Source of the DNA: Candidatus Woesearchaeota archaeon
Lineage (GTDB): Archaea; Nanobdellota; Nanobdellia; Woesearchaeales; JACQSR01
Direction of reading: 5' to 3'
DNA length: 40,609 bases
NCBI GenBank assembly: GCA_016211215.1
Contig: JACQSR010000020.1
Location: 1 to 40,609, forward strand
Positions 1-10,500 of the stretch are shown in pieces (the first letter of the stretch is position 1; the number at the start of each line of letters is the position of its first letter). A model generated the notes under the pieces. That model searched no databases. It saw nothing but the letters and a program-made list of their open reading frames with translations, and was not told the DNA's origin. The position numbers and the translations under genes were made by a program.

Positions 1-108
1 AATGATTTAGAGTTCTTCAGAAGGAGGTACAACCACTTTAGGCCGCATAGCAGCCTTGATGGCAAGAAGCCAGGGGAAGTGTATCATGATTTTGCACGAT
101 TATTCTGA
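1..108 (+). mobile_element. C-terminal end of an integrase-core (rve) transposase, cut by the window edge
   Basis: Frame 1 is open from the first base and stops at TGA 106-108, giving 35 codons. The translation contains YNHFRPHSSLDGKKPGEVY, the C-terminal signature of DDE integrase-core transposases of the IS481/IS3 type, in which the Tyr-Asn-x-x-Arg-Pro-His-x-x-Leu stretch lies just after the catalytic Glu. The catalytic DDE residues would lie upstream, outside the window, so I cannot tell whether the gene is intact. The strand is read directly. It is probably the right end of an insertion sequence next to the HEPN/MNT pair. The exact family (IS481 or IS3) is inference. Confidence 0.75.
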
Positions 109-110
109 CT

Positions 111-126
111 AGTGACATATGTCACT
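111..126. repeat. Perfect 16-bp palindrome just after the transposase stop
   Basis: AGTGACATATGTCACT reads the same on both strands and starts two bases after the transposase stop codon. It could be part of the insertion sequence end or a protein-binding site. The left end of the element is not in the window, so terminal-repeat status cannot be tested. Bases 127-144 show nothing else. Confidence 0.5.
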
Positions 127-144
127 TCGCTATACACTATGCAT

Positions 145-765
145 TCACTCAAAAACGGCAATCTCCCTCATAGAATAGCTTATTTTTCTCTTTTGCAGGA
201 ATTCCTCAATATTCTTCTGGCTTTCCTTTGGAACAATAATCACATTTGAGCTTACCTTTGTTCCATTAGCCTCGCCCAGCTTGCCGTTGTCCTTAAAGCC
301 CTTCTCCTTTCTTCCAAACAAGCCTCTGATGAAACTAACATACTCCTTTTTCCCCTTCGGCAGTTCAAGCGTGAATATCGCCTTCCGCTCGGCTGCAGTA
401 ATCTCCGCTTTGTTAGAGTATAGGAGTATGCCTTCCGCCATTACGCTTGTTTTTAGCTGCCAGCCTGAGATATCCCCTGCCTGCACCGAAATAGGGTATT
501 CGAATTTTAAAAGCCCCCATTTTTCATAATCCCTTGACTTGTAAAACCTTGAAATGGCAGATTTAGCAATGCCCTCGACAGTTCTTTCGTTTTCAGGCTT
601 GCAATCAATAAACACATCTATGTCGCTCTTTTTTTCAATTCCTCCGCGTGCGGCCGACCCGAACAGGTATATCCTTCTTACCAAACTATTTATTCCCGCA
701 TCCAGGAATACAAAGGCCAGTGCATTCTGCACATACGCTATTGCCATCAATGTCTGCCTATTCAA
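145..765 (-). CDS. MNT-type nucleotidyltransferase (HEPN/MNT antitoxin-like)
   Basis: This 206-aa protein belongs to the polymerase-beta nucleotidyltransferase superfamily. Residues 32-53 hold the core motif: a Gly-Ser pair (G36, S37) in LFGSAARGG, followed by the metal-binding SDIDVFID (D48, D50). In HEPN/MNT toxin-antitoxin pairs such a protein neutralises the HEPN RNase, in characterised cases by AMPylating it. Here the protein is about twice the length of minimal MNTs, and I do not recognise the extra C-terminal ~90 residues (basic, no clear motif). The start at 765 overlaps the end of the upstream HEPN-like gene by 8 bp, so the two are almost certainly co-transcribed and translationally coupled. 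A role outside toxin-antitoxin function, such as tRNA or antibiotic nucleotidylation, cannot be excluded. Confidence 0.8.
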   Translation of the reverse strand: MNRQTLMAIAYVQNALAFVFLDAGINSLVRRIYLFGSAARGGIEKKSDIDVFIDCKPENERTVEGIAKSAISRFYKSRDYEKWGLLKFEYPISVQAGDISGWQLKTSVMAEGILLYSNKAEITAAERKAIFTLELPKGKKEYVSFIRGLFGRKEKGFKDNGKLGEANGTKVSSNVIIVPKESQKNIEEFLQKRKISYSMREIAVFE

Positions 766-1189
766 TCTCTATCCCCCTTTCCTTCATCGATTCCTTGATT
801 ATTTGGTGAAGCTTCTGGAACGATTCCAGGACGTCCACTATTACGGCTTTTGTTGACTTTCCATAAATCATCTTGTTTCGGTTGTCTTCTATCGCGTACA
901 TCAGCAGGAGTATCTCTTCCTTGTGGGGGAAATCAACGCCAATCTTTCTTTCGGCCAAGGGTGCTATTTTCTGGTTTATTTTTGGCTGCTTGAACCATTC
1001 GTGCTTTACCATTGTCCCTGTGCTTATCTTGCCCAGTCCGTGAAGGTACGCTTCGAGGAGTGAAATGGCGCATGCCGAGGTGTGCAAGCCTATTGTAGCC
1101 GGCCTTTTCTCTATTCCTATGGCTATTGCGTCGTTTATCTCCTGGATGTGCTCCCTTATTTGCTCCTTGTGAAGTTCTATTGATGCCAT
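758..1189 (-). CDS. HEPN-like all-helical protein, partner of the MNT protein
   Basis: This is a 143-aa, predominantly helical protein encoded directly upstream of, and overlapping by 8 bp, an MNT nucleotidyltransferase gene: the standard HEPN/MNT layout. HEPN toxins are RNases with an Arg-x4-6-His motif in the last helices. At the corresponding place this protein has EDNRNKMIYG (R104, Y109), which is Arg-x4-Tyr without the His, so catalytic activity is uncertain. An alternative is a non-catalytic substrate-binding HEPN. The ATG at 1189 lies about 24-31 bp from an AT-rich TATA-like stretch (1213-1220, minus strand), which suggests a leaderless message. A 16-bp operator-like repeat lies between the two. 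The family call rests on size, helicity and context more than on strong motifs. Confidence 0.6.
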   Translation of the reverse strand: MASIELHKEQIREHIQEINDAIAIGIEKRPATIGLHTSACAISLLEAYLHGLGKISTGTMVKHEWFKQPKINQKIAPLAERKIGVDFPHKEEILLLMYAIEDNRNKMIYGKSTKAVIVDVLESFQKLHQIIKESMKERGIEIE

Positions 1190-1193
1190 ATCT

Positions 1194-1263
1194 GGTAGAA
1201 AAGTACCAACTGTTATTAAACTTTTTGGTACTAAATCACCAATTTTCGGTGGAAAAGTGCCAA
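1194..1263. promoter_or_regulatory. Operator-like direct and inverted repeats between the HEPN/MNT and AbrB/giant-protein operons
   Basis: GGTAGAAAAGTACCAA (1194-1209) and GGTGGAAAAGTGCCAA (1248-1263) match at 14 of 16 positions and start 54 bp apart. In addition GTACCAA (1203-1209) and TTGGTAC (1225-1231) form an inverted repeat. The first copy sits exactly where RNA polymerase would start on the HEPN gene. This suits repressor binding, by the MNT/HEPN complex or by the divergent AbrB-like protein. The function is inferred; the repeats are seen directly. Confidence 0.5.
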
Positions 1264-1321
1264 TCCACGCCGCAACATTTATAAATAGTACTAATAAGGG
1301 GCTGATTAATATATAATAAAC

Positions 1322-1329
1322 TATAAATA
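1322..1329 (+). promoter_or_regulatory. TATA box for the AbrB-like gene and giant surface-protein gene
   Basis: TATAAATA lies 21-28 bp before the ATG at 1350, the spacing expected for a leaderless archaeal transcript. A second TATA-like run (TTTATAAATA, 1278-1287) lies further upstream and could serve either direction. Confidence 0.6.
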
Positions 1330-1349
1330 AAGTATTAATTTAGTACTAA

Positions 1350-1517
1350 ATGGTAAAAGTAGTAGTAAACAACGGGCAGTACAAGATTACAATCCCGAAG
1401 GACTTGGCAGAGTCAAAGGGCTGGACTTCTAAGACGAGATTGAGGTTTGTCGAGGACACCGAAGGCCGTGTCTACCTGGTTGAAATTAAGCCGCTAAAAG
1501 ATGGAAGAAGGAAATAG
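1350..1517 (+). CDS. AbrB/MazE/SpoVT-like swapped-hairpin DNA-binding protein (55 aa)
   Basis: This short ORF, MVKVVVNNGQYKITIPKDLA followed by about 35 residues, has the AbrB-type core: a strand, Gly-Gln-Tyr-Lys-Ile-Thr-Ile-Pro-Lys, a short helix with Lys-Gly-Trp, then a second hairpin ending VYLVEI. Members of this fold dimerise to bind DNA as antitoxins or transition-state regulators. The start ATG is 21-28 bp downstream of a TATA box. The last 17 bp overlap the start of the 5598-aa surface-protein gene, so the two form a coupled operon. No adjacent toxin of the MazF or PIN type follows, so a regulatory role for the giant gene or the divergent HEPN/MNT operon is a reasonable inference. The match to the fold is clear but the target is unknown. 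Confidence 0.8.
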   Translation: MVKVVVNNGQYKITIPKDLAESKGWTSKTRLRFVEDTEGRVYLVEIKPLKDGRRK

Positions 1518-4500
1518 CCGCAGGTCTGAAAGAGGAAGGTATCTGATTTTGATAGCGGCGCTTCTTGCCGTTGGCATAATTCTTGCCCTTTTTGCATCAA
1601 ATGAAAGCAGCATCACCGGCCAGGTTACCTTGCAGAAGCTCAGCACATACAATGAATCATTCGGCGAGCAGATTTCAGAAAACAGGGAATTGGCATTTGC
1701 GCCAGCTGTTTCTGGAAAGCTTCAGTCGTTCAGGGTATCCGGCTCTGTCGGGGTTAACGGAAGCGCGAAGATATACCTTGTTGACGGAAGCGATAGGTAT
1801 CTTGCATTTGACTCCCATCTGCTTGAATACGCGCCTGAAAACCTGAAGCAGTTTGGAAACGCTGAATTTTCAAGCCCTGAGCTGAACTCAACCGGAAGCG
1901 ATAAGATGATTTCACCTGCGTTGAAGTACAATGAAAACAGCAACTTTGACACTGATGATGATGGTGTTGAAAAAACCGATGGGGTTATTGACTTTAGCGT
2001 TGCTCCATCCACATTCAACTGGGGCGTTGATGAAGAAAATCTCTGCACCAGATGGCAGGTTTACAATTATGATTCATCGGAGAGCGAGATAGTATGCGTT
2101 GGAAGTGAGCAATGCTGTTTGTATGCAGGACATGAAAGCCTTGGCGGAAGCTGGAAGAACACGTTTTACCTGAATTACGGCAAGTACGGCGCCGGAAAAA
2201 GGAACTTTGTAAGAGCCCAGGTGGTGTACTTTGATTACAACGCTTCTGTTGACAATCCCTATGTTGACTTCACGTTCAGCAGCTGGGCTGAGCTAAGGGC
2301 TGTATTTACAGATGATGTTGTTGACTTCAATGATGTTTGCCTTGAAACATGCGCCCTTGATTTAAGCAGCAGCGTTTACTCTCTGAACGTTGAGGTTGAC
2401 AACACGACACTATCCCTTGATTCAGCGAAATACGGCATTCTTGAAGTTTTGAAGAACCATGCACCCGTGTTTGCCGAAATACCGGATATTAGAATCGTGA
2501 AAAACAGCACATACGCCCTAAAACTGAATGTTTCAGAGCCTGATAATGATTCTTACACTTTAAGCTATTCTTCAACAGACGGAAATGTGACTGTTGAAAT
2601 AACAAACTTAACGGCAACAATAACTCCTGCAGTTGGCTACACCGGCACTTCCTATCTTACCTTCCTTGCCAATGATTCCGAGAGCATAGGATTGTCAAAC
2701 TACATCAAGGTTGATGTCTTTGAGGAAGTTGACCTTAGCAGGCGCGCCTTAATTGATAATATCACCCAGGGATTTGCCGTTGTCGGAAAGCCGGTAAGGT
2801 GGACTCGCAGGATTGAACTCAACGAATCGGTAAGCAACCTCAAGCTCAACATCAGCGATGATGCATTTAACATATCAATAAAATCCGGTGGTGAGGAATT
2901 AACGGACAAAGTTACTGTTGTGGATAAGGGTGTGGAAAAAAACGCAACGGAATATGACCGCGCCAAGCGGCTGGAGCTTATTGAAAGGGAGATTGACAGG
3001 CTTAACGAGCTGAAGAGGGCCCATATCAGCGACAAGGAAAAGCTGAAGGAGCTTAACCTGAAGCTTGGAAACCTTCAGGGCGAACGCAACAGGCTTACCG
3101 GCTTTGCAATATTTGAGCTGAACGGCAAAGGATTGCTCACAAGGCTGTTTGAGTGGCTTTCCGGAGACATCACCGGCGCAGTTGTGGCGGAAACTCCCGC
3201 CAATGATAGCGGCGTAGAGGTTATTGTGCAGGAGGCTGTGAGCGAAATTATTGTGGAATACGAAACTCCGGCTCCGGTCTCTGATGAAGTTAAAGTCTCA
3301 GATTCAAGAAAAAACATTTCCGTAAGCTCAAGCGAGCACTACGAGAACATACTTGCATTCACGTCAATACCTGAACTGCCCAGAGAAGCCATCAGGCTGT
3401 ACCAGATAGTTAACGGCACAAGGATTCAGGTTGACATTTACAGCTTCATGGACAATGATGCAGACGGAAAGATAGATGAAATTTACTGGATTGTGCCATC
3501 TCTTTCAAAGAAGGATTACGAGGTTGATTTGCAGATACTTACCGTGCAGAGCTATCCTATCGTGGGCGGAAACTGGACGGTTGACTTTACAACCATAGGC
3601 AGGGCTGACTTGGTTATTACAGCTGTAAATGGAACTGCCTATGACATTGATATACTGCCCCTCGGGATAATGTGCGGAGACACCAATAAGAATTACCAGT
3701 ACAACGGCACTTCGCTGAAAATAAACAACTACCAGTGCGACAACATAACTTCCTACCACACCGTAAAGGTCCTGAAGGCAGGCCACCACACCCAGGAATT
3801 CAGATTCGGAAACGTTACAGACTACGCCTTCAACCTCGCAGAGCAGGGAACACCGGTCATTAACATGACAGACCACCCCTACAACACCACAAATGCAAAC
3901 ATCACTGCATGGAATATCTCTTCAGTAAACGCAACAAAGAATATCTGGAACTGGTTCGTTAACAACCAAAGCTTCTCCATTGTAAATATGCCGTTTGAGA
4001 ACCATACAGGAGATGAGTTTTCTGAGGCATTGGATTATTCGGTTAATAATAATGGTACAGTTATGAACAATACAATCTATAATTCAACAGGGGGTCATGA
4101 TGGCAGAGGAGCTTATGTGTTTAATGGGACTAGTAATTACATAAATCTCGGAAACGATACCCCCTTCCAGATTAATGGGGATATAACCCTTTCTGCATGG
4201 ATAAAAACGAATACTAATCCTGAGGGAGGCCTTAGCCAAACAATTATTAGTAAATGGTGGGATGGAACCACAAGGACTTATTCACTTCACATAAAAGACG
4301 GTTTTGCTTATTTTTCTACGGGCACTACAGATGACGTAACAGGAGCTAATCAGGTTCAGGGTGCAACAATGCTTAACGGAACCGGATGGCACCATATTGC
4401 TGCGGTGTACAATGGCAGCCGTAATGCTATTTTTGTTGACGGGATTCTGCATAATTCTACTGCCCAAACAGGCAGAATCCTCAATAATACGGCAGATTTG

Positions 4501-7500
4501 ATAATTGGAATGCAACCAAGAAAACCGAGCCCCACAACTAACCTCCTATTTCCTTTCAACGGTACAATAGACGAAGTAATGGTATTCAATCGCTCATTAT
4601 CAACCCAAGAAATCAGAGCACTCTATGAGAACAAAACAAACCTCATTGTAAGTCCTGAATTAACAGCAGGACAGACATGGTGGGCTAACGTAACCCCTAA
4701 TGACGGCGTGGATAATGGCGATTCAAAGAAATCCAACGAAATAACAATCCAGGCTGCCCTGAACAATTACCCCCCGACCCATTCAACGCCAATCTTGAAT
4801 GCAACCGACCACCCATCAAATACCTCATCAGCTAATCTCACTGTTTACAACCAGTCAACAAGTGACCTGGACGGCAACTCAGTAAAAAACATCTACAACT
4901 GGTTTGTGGACAACCAATCCATTGCTGTGCTGAATATGCCGTTTGAGAATCATACAGGCGATGAATCATTGCAGGCAGTTGATTATTCTGGGTATGGGAA
5001 TAATGGGAGTGTGGGTGGTGCAGTGTATAACTCAACTGGCGGTCATGATGGAAAGGGAGCATATCAGTTCAATAGCACTAAAAACATAATTATCCCTAAC
5101 AATCTTAATATCAACCTCACATCAGGTTATACAATCTCGTTTTGGGCTAGGACTTTTGGTGATATCATATCCTATCGTGGTCTGATAGTTAGAAGAAGTT
5201 CCACCAGTGCATCAAACGCAAGCTGGGAATTTAATGTTAATAATGTCAACATACCTTATTTTTGCGTTCATAAAGATGATTTAGGTGATGCGGTGTGTGC
5301 TACACCAAGTGGGGGCATGACTTTGAACCAGTGGTATTATATAGTTGGTGTATTTAATCAATCTTCTGTATCAATATATGTAAATGGCACCCTTCAGAAT
5401 AACAACTCCTATACAGGTAGCATCTATTATTCCAACGCACCCATATCCATAGGTGGAAATACAAATACCAATTTTTTTAATGGTTCAATAGATGATGTAA
5501 TGATTTTCAACCGTTCCCTCTCAGCAGCACAAATCAAAGCACTCTATGAAAACAAAACTAATCTCATCGTCAGCCAGGAATTAACAGCAGGCCAAACCTG
5601 GTGGGCCAATGTAACTCCGAATGATGGCATTGAAGACGGAAACTCCCTGAAATCTAATGAGATAACTATTGGCGCTTTTTCAAACAGCAAGCCAACCCAA
5701 ACAGCACCCATCATCAATGCCACAGACCATCCATCCAACTCCACATCTGCAAACCTTACTGTGTACAACCAGTCAACAAGTGACCTGGACGGCAATAATG
5801 TAAAAAACATCTACAACTGGTTTGTGGACAACCAATCCATTGCTGTGCTGAATATGCCGTTTGAGAATCATACAGGCGATGAATCATTGCAGGCAGTTGA
5901 TTATTCTGGGTATGGGTTTAATAGTTCGATTAATGGTTCCCTTTACAATTCAACCGGGGGTTATGACGGAAGAGGCGCATACCAGTTTAATGGAACCACT
6001 AACTTTATTTCATTGCCCAAAGGCGTAAACGTATCTTCCGCTGATTTTACATTTTTGTTAAGATTCAAGTCAAGCGAAGTAAGTAAAACACAATATCTAA
6101 TCTCTTTTGCAAGCCTGACGGACGATGTTCCAATAGTAGAGATATACACAAAGAATGCAGTAGCCGGAGAATTCTGCGGATTTGTTAGATACAATGACGG
6201 GACAGGCCCAACTTCAATATGTACTGGAGTTGATGATGGGGCCACCAATGGCAAGTGGCATACGGGTGCACTTACAAAGAGAGGTATTGAGTATACAACT
6301 TACTTAGACGGCCAGAAGCTGGCGAATAAATCAAGCGTAGTAAATCAGACAAGTTTAAGCTCATTCAATATTGGAAGGCTGAACAGACTTTCAGGGGCTT
6401 CTGGTTTCTTCAACGGCACAATAGACGAAGTAATGATATTCAATCGCTCATTATCACCAGAGCAAATAAGGGCAATATATCTTAATCAGAGCAATGTCCT
6501 AGTTCAGAACGAAACAGCCACCGGCGAAACCTGGTGGATAAACGTAACTCCGAATGATGGCATTGAAGACGGCAATTCATTGAAATCTAATGAGATAACT
6601 ATTGGAAGGCAGGACCCGCCAACACATACGGCACCTATCATCAATATGACTGATTATCCAACTAATTCTTCATCGGCCAATATTACAGCATACAACCAGT
6701 CAACATCAGACATAAACGGAGACTCAGTCAAAAACATCTACAACTGGTTTGTGGACAACCAATCCATTGCTGTGCTGAATATGCCGTTTGAGAATCATAC
6801 AGGAGATGAAGCACTTCAAGTAGTTGATTATTCTGGGTATGGGTTTAATGGTTCGATTAATGGTTCCCTTTACAATTCAACTAGCGGTCATGATGGAAAG
6901 GGAGCGTATAAATTTGATGGAGCTTCAACATACATTAATTTAACAAATCGCCCATCTTTAACATTTACAACCCAGGACTTTACAATATCTGCATGGATAT
7001 ATCCTGTAAATTTATCAAACCATCTTCAAATATTCTCAAAGGGTCAGTACAATGCGGAGGGGATTTACTTTGCTACAAATGCTGACAATAAAAACCTTGA
7101 TTTCAGGACTAACCAGAATTCAGCAACCCAGCTTACCAATTCAACCGGGAACTCAATGTCTGAAGCAAACAGATGGTACCATGTTGCTGTGACACGAGAC
7201 GGTAGTGTAGCTACAATATACATAAATGGGGTTAACTCTACGAACTTCTCTGCATCACACATAAATCCCGCATCCTCTTCAAAAAGCGCCATGATAGGTG
7301 CTTACTTTGATGCAGTCACACAGCCATTCAACGGTACAATAGATGATGTAATGATATTTAATCGCTCACTATCATCAGCAGAAGTTAAAGCATTGTATGA
7401 AAACAAAACCAATCTCATCGTAAGCCAAGAATTAGTTACAGGACAGACATGGTGGGCTAATGTAACCCCTAATGATGGCATAGAAGACGGCAATTCATTG

Positions 7501-10500
7501 AAATCTAATGAGATAACTATTGGCGCATTTTCAAACAGCAAGCCAACGCAGACAGCACCTCTTATCAACATGACTGATTTCCCGCTCAACTCCACATCTG
7601 CAAACCTTACTGCATACAACCAATCTACCACAGACACAGACGGCAATAATGTCAAAAACATATATAACTGGTTCGTTAACAATCAATCGTTTGCAGTACT
7701 CAATATGCCGTTTGAGGCAAACGGGGGCAGTGAGAATTCGTCAACTCAGGATTATTCGGGATACAACAATCCGGGAGATGTCAACGCAACATGGAACTCG
7801 ACTGGAGGTTATGATGGCAAGGGAGCATATTTCTTCGATGGAACCCATTCGGACCACATCAATATTGCGAACTCCGGCTCAATTAATTTCTCTGCATCGA
7901 ACAGGATGACAATTACAGCTTGGATAAACCCCAACATTAAGCCACGTGTGAATGAAATAGTCATTGCATCTGGCAACTATAATGGAGGGGTTCAATCATT
8001 TTACTTTGCCATATCAAACCGGACTGCCGCGTTTGGGACAACCGGACTTGGATTCGGGTATTATGACGGGTCTGCATGGCATAGCACAGCAACTGGCGAT
8101 TATGGCATAAACACATGGCAATTCGTTGCAGGAGAGTACAACGGCACCCACTTCAGTATTTATATTAACGGAACGCTCAAGAACAGCACCGCTTGGACTG
8201 GAAATTTGCTGAGCAATGCCATGAGCAAAACCATTGGCTCCTACAACTCAAGTGGATTATATTACTACAACTGGTCGGGTTATATTGATGATGTCATGTT
8301 CTTCAACCGCTCTTTGTCTGCCCAAGAAATAAAGAGTGTGTATACCAACAAAACAAATGTTATTGTCAGCCAGGAATTAACAGCAGGACAGACATGGTGG
8401 GCAAACGTAACTCCCAATGATGGAATTGAAGACGGAAATTCGTTGAAGAGTAATGAGATTACAATACAGGCAAATGCTGCCCCAACGCATTCAACTCCAA
8501 TCTTGAACGCAACTGACTTCCCGACAAATTCATCCTCCGCAAACCTTACAGTTTACAACCAGTCAACCTCTGATGTCAACGAAGACAAAATAAAGAACAT
8601 CTACAACTGGTTCGTCAATAATGAAAGCATTGCCGTTCTGAACATGCCGTTTGAGGCTAATGGCGGGAATGAAGCATTGCAGGCAACTGATTACTCAGGG
8701 TATGGGAATAATGGAAGCGTAAATGGTTCATCATTCACCTCAACAGGCGGTTATGATGGAAAGGGTGCTTACATATTTGATGGAAAGGATGACTATATGG
8801 AACTTCCAAGGAATATTGTTGAGAATCTTACTAACCAAATTACAGTTGAAGCATGGATTAACCAAAGGGGTTTTGATGCAGGTAAAAACTACGAGGGGGT
8901 AATTTCCAAAGCCGCTGCAGTGAGTACAAACATGAGTTTCTTAATAGATTTGTATGATGCATCCCAAGGATGCAGTGGTCCAAGCTGTATTAGATTTGTG
9001 ATGTCTACTACAGGTATAAATTCTGCATCAGCGGTTTTCTCAGGTGCGTCTTTTAACACGTGGTACCATGTCGCTGGAGTTTACAATGGTACTAATGCAT
9101 CAATCTACATTAACGGAACCCTTGTGGCTGTATCAGCTGGAATTACAGGTGACCTGCATAAAAACACGAACCGGACATTAATTGGGGCTATTTACGACAC
9201 CAATAATTTAAATTTCAGGTTTAATGGGACAATCGATGAAATAAGAATTTACAACCGAAGCCTGTCACCTGATGAAATAAGGGCACACTATCAAAACAAA
9301 ACAAACCTCATCGTCAGCCAGGAGCTCGCAGCAGGACAAGTGTGGTACGCCAATGTTACGCCTAACGACGGATATTCAGACGGAAATTCTTTGAAATCTA
9401 ATGAGATTACGATAGGTGCATTTGCAAACAGCAAGCCAACCCAAACAGCACCAATCATCAATGCCACAGACCACCCCACGAACGGAACCGGTGCAAACTT
9501 AACAGCATACAACCAATCTACCACAGACACAGACGGCAATAATGTCAAAAACATATATAACTGGTTCCGCAACGGCACATCGATAGCGAAGCTGAATATG
9601 CCTTTCCAGGCAAACGGGGGCAATAACGCGACTGATTATTCGGGAAATAACAACAAAGTGGTAGTCACTAATGCAGTATGGAACACAACCGGAGGCTTTG
9701 ACGGAAAGGGGGCATATTACTTTGATGGTGCAACCACTAGAATAGAGGTGCTTGACAATGCCTCAGTAAACACTGCTCAGCCAATTACCGTTGAATTAAG
9801 GGTTATGCCCGAAGGCTCTCTGGCCGGTTATCGTGATTTGATAGGAAAGGGGAGAACAGACCCAACAAACAACCTTTACTTAACGCTTGCCAGCGGAAAA
9901 GTGCAAAATTATAACTCAATAACTTCCACAGCGGAACTACAACTTGGAAAGTGGTATCACATAGTTTATACAGCGGATTCTGTAACTGAAAGCATCTACA
10001 TCAATGGCAAATTAAACGTATCTGAGCCTACACAATATTTAGGCAATGAAGCTGGAAATCTCACATTAGGAATGTCTCCTCAAGGACCAGCAACAGGGGA
10101 ATTTTATCAGGGGTACATAGACGAAGTTAGGGTTTACAATTATAGCATGAGTTCCGGCCAGGTCAGGGCATTGTACTTTAACAGGACTGATGTCATTGAT
10201 AGCAGCGAGACCAGAGCAGGGGAAAACTGGTCGGTTAACATTACTCCAAATGATGGGTTCGAAGACGGAAATTCTCTGGGGAGCAATATAATGGTAATCC
10301 AGAATACTCCTCCAACACATGCAACCCCTATATTAAACACCACAGACCATCCTTTCAACAGGACAACTGCGAACCTCACTGTTTACAATCAATCCACCTC
10401 AGATGCAGATGGAGATAAAATAAAAAATATCTACAACTGGTTTGTGGACAATAAAAGCATTGCAGTCGTTAATCTCCCGTTCGAGGGCGGCTCAGCATCA

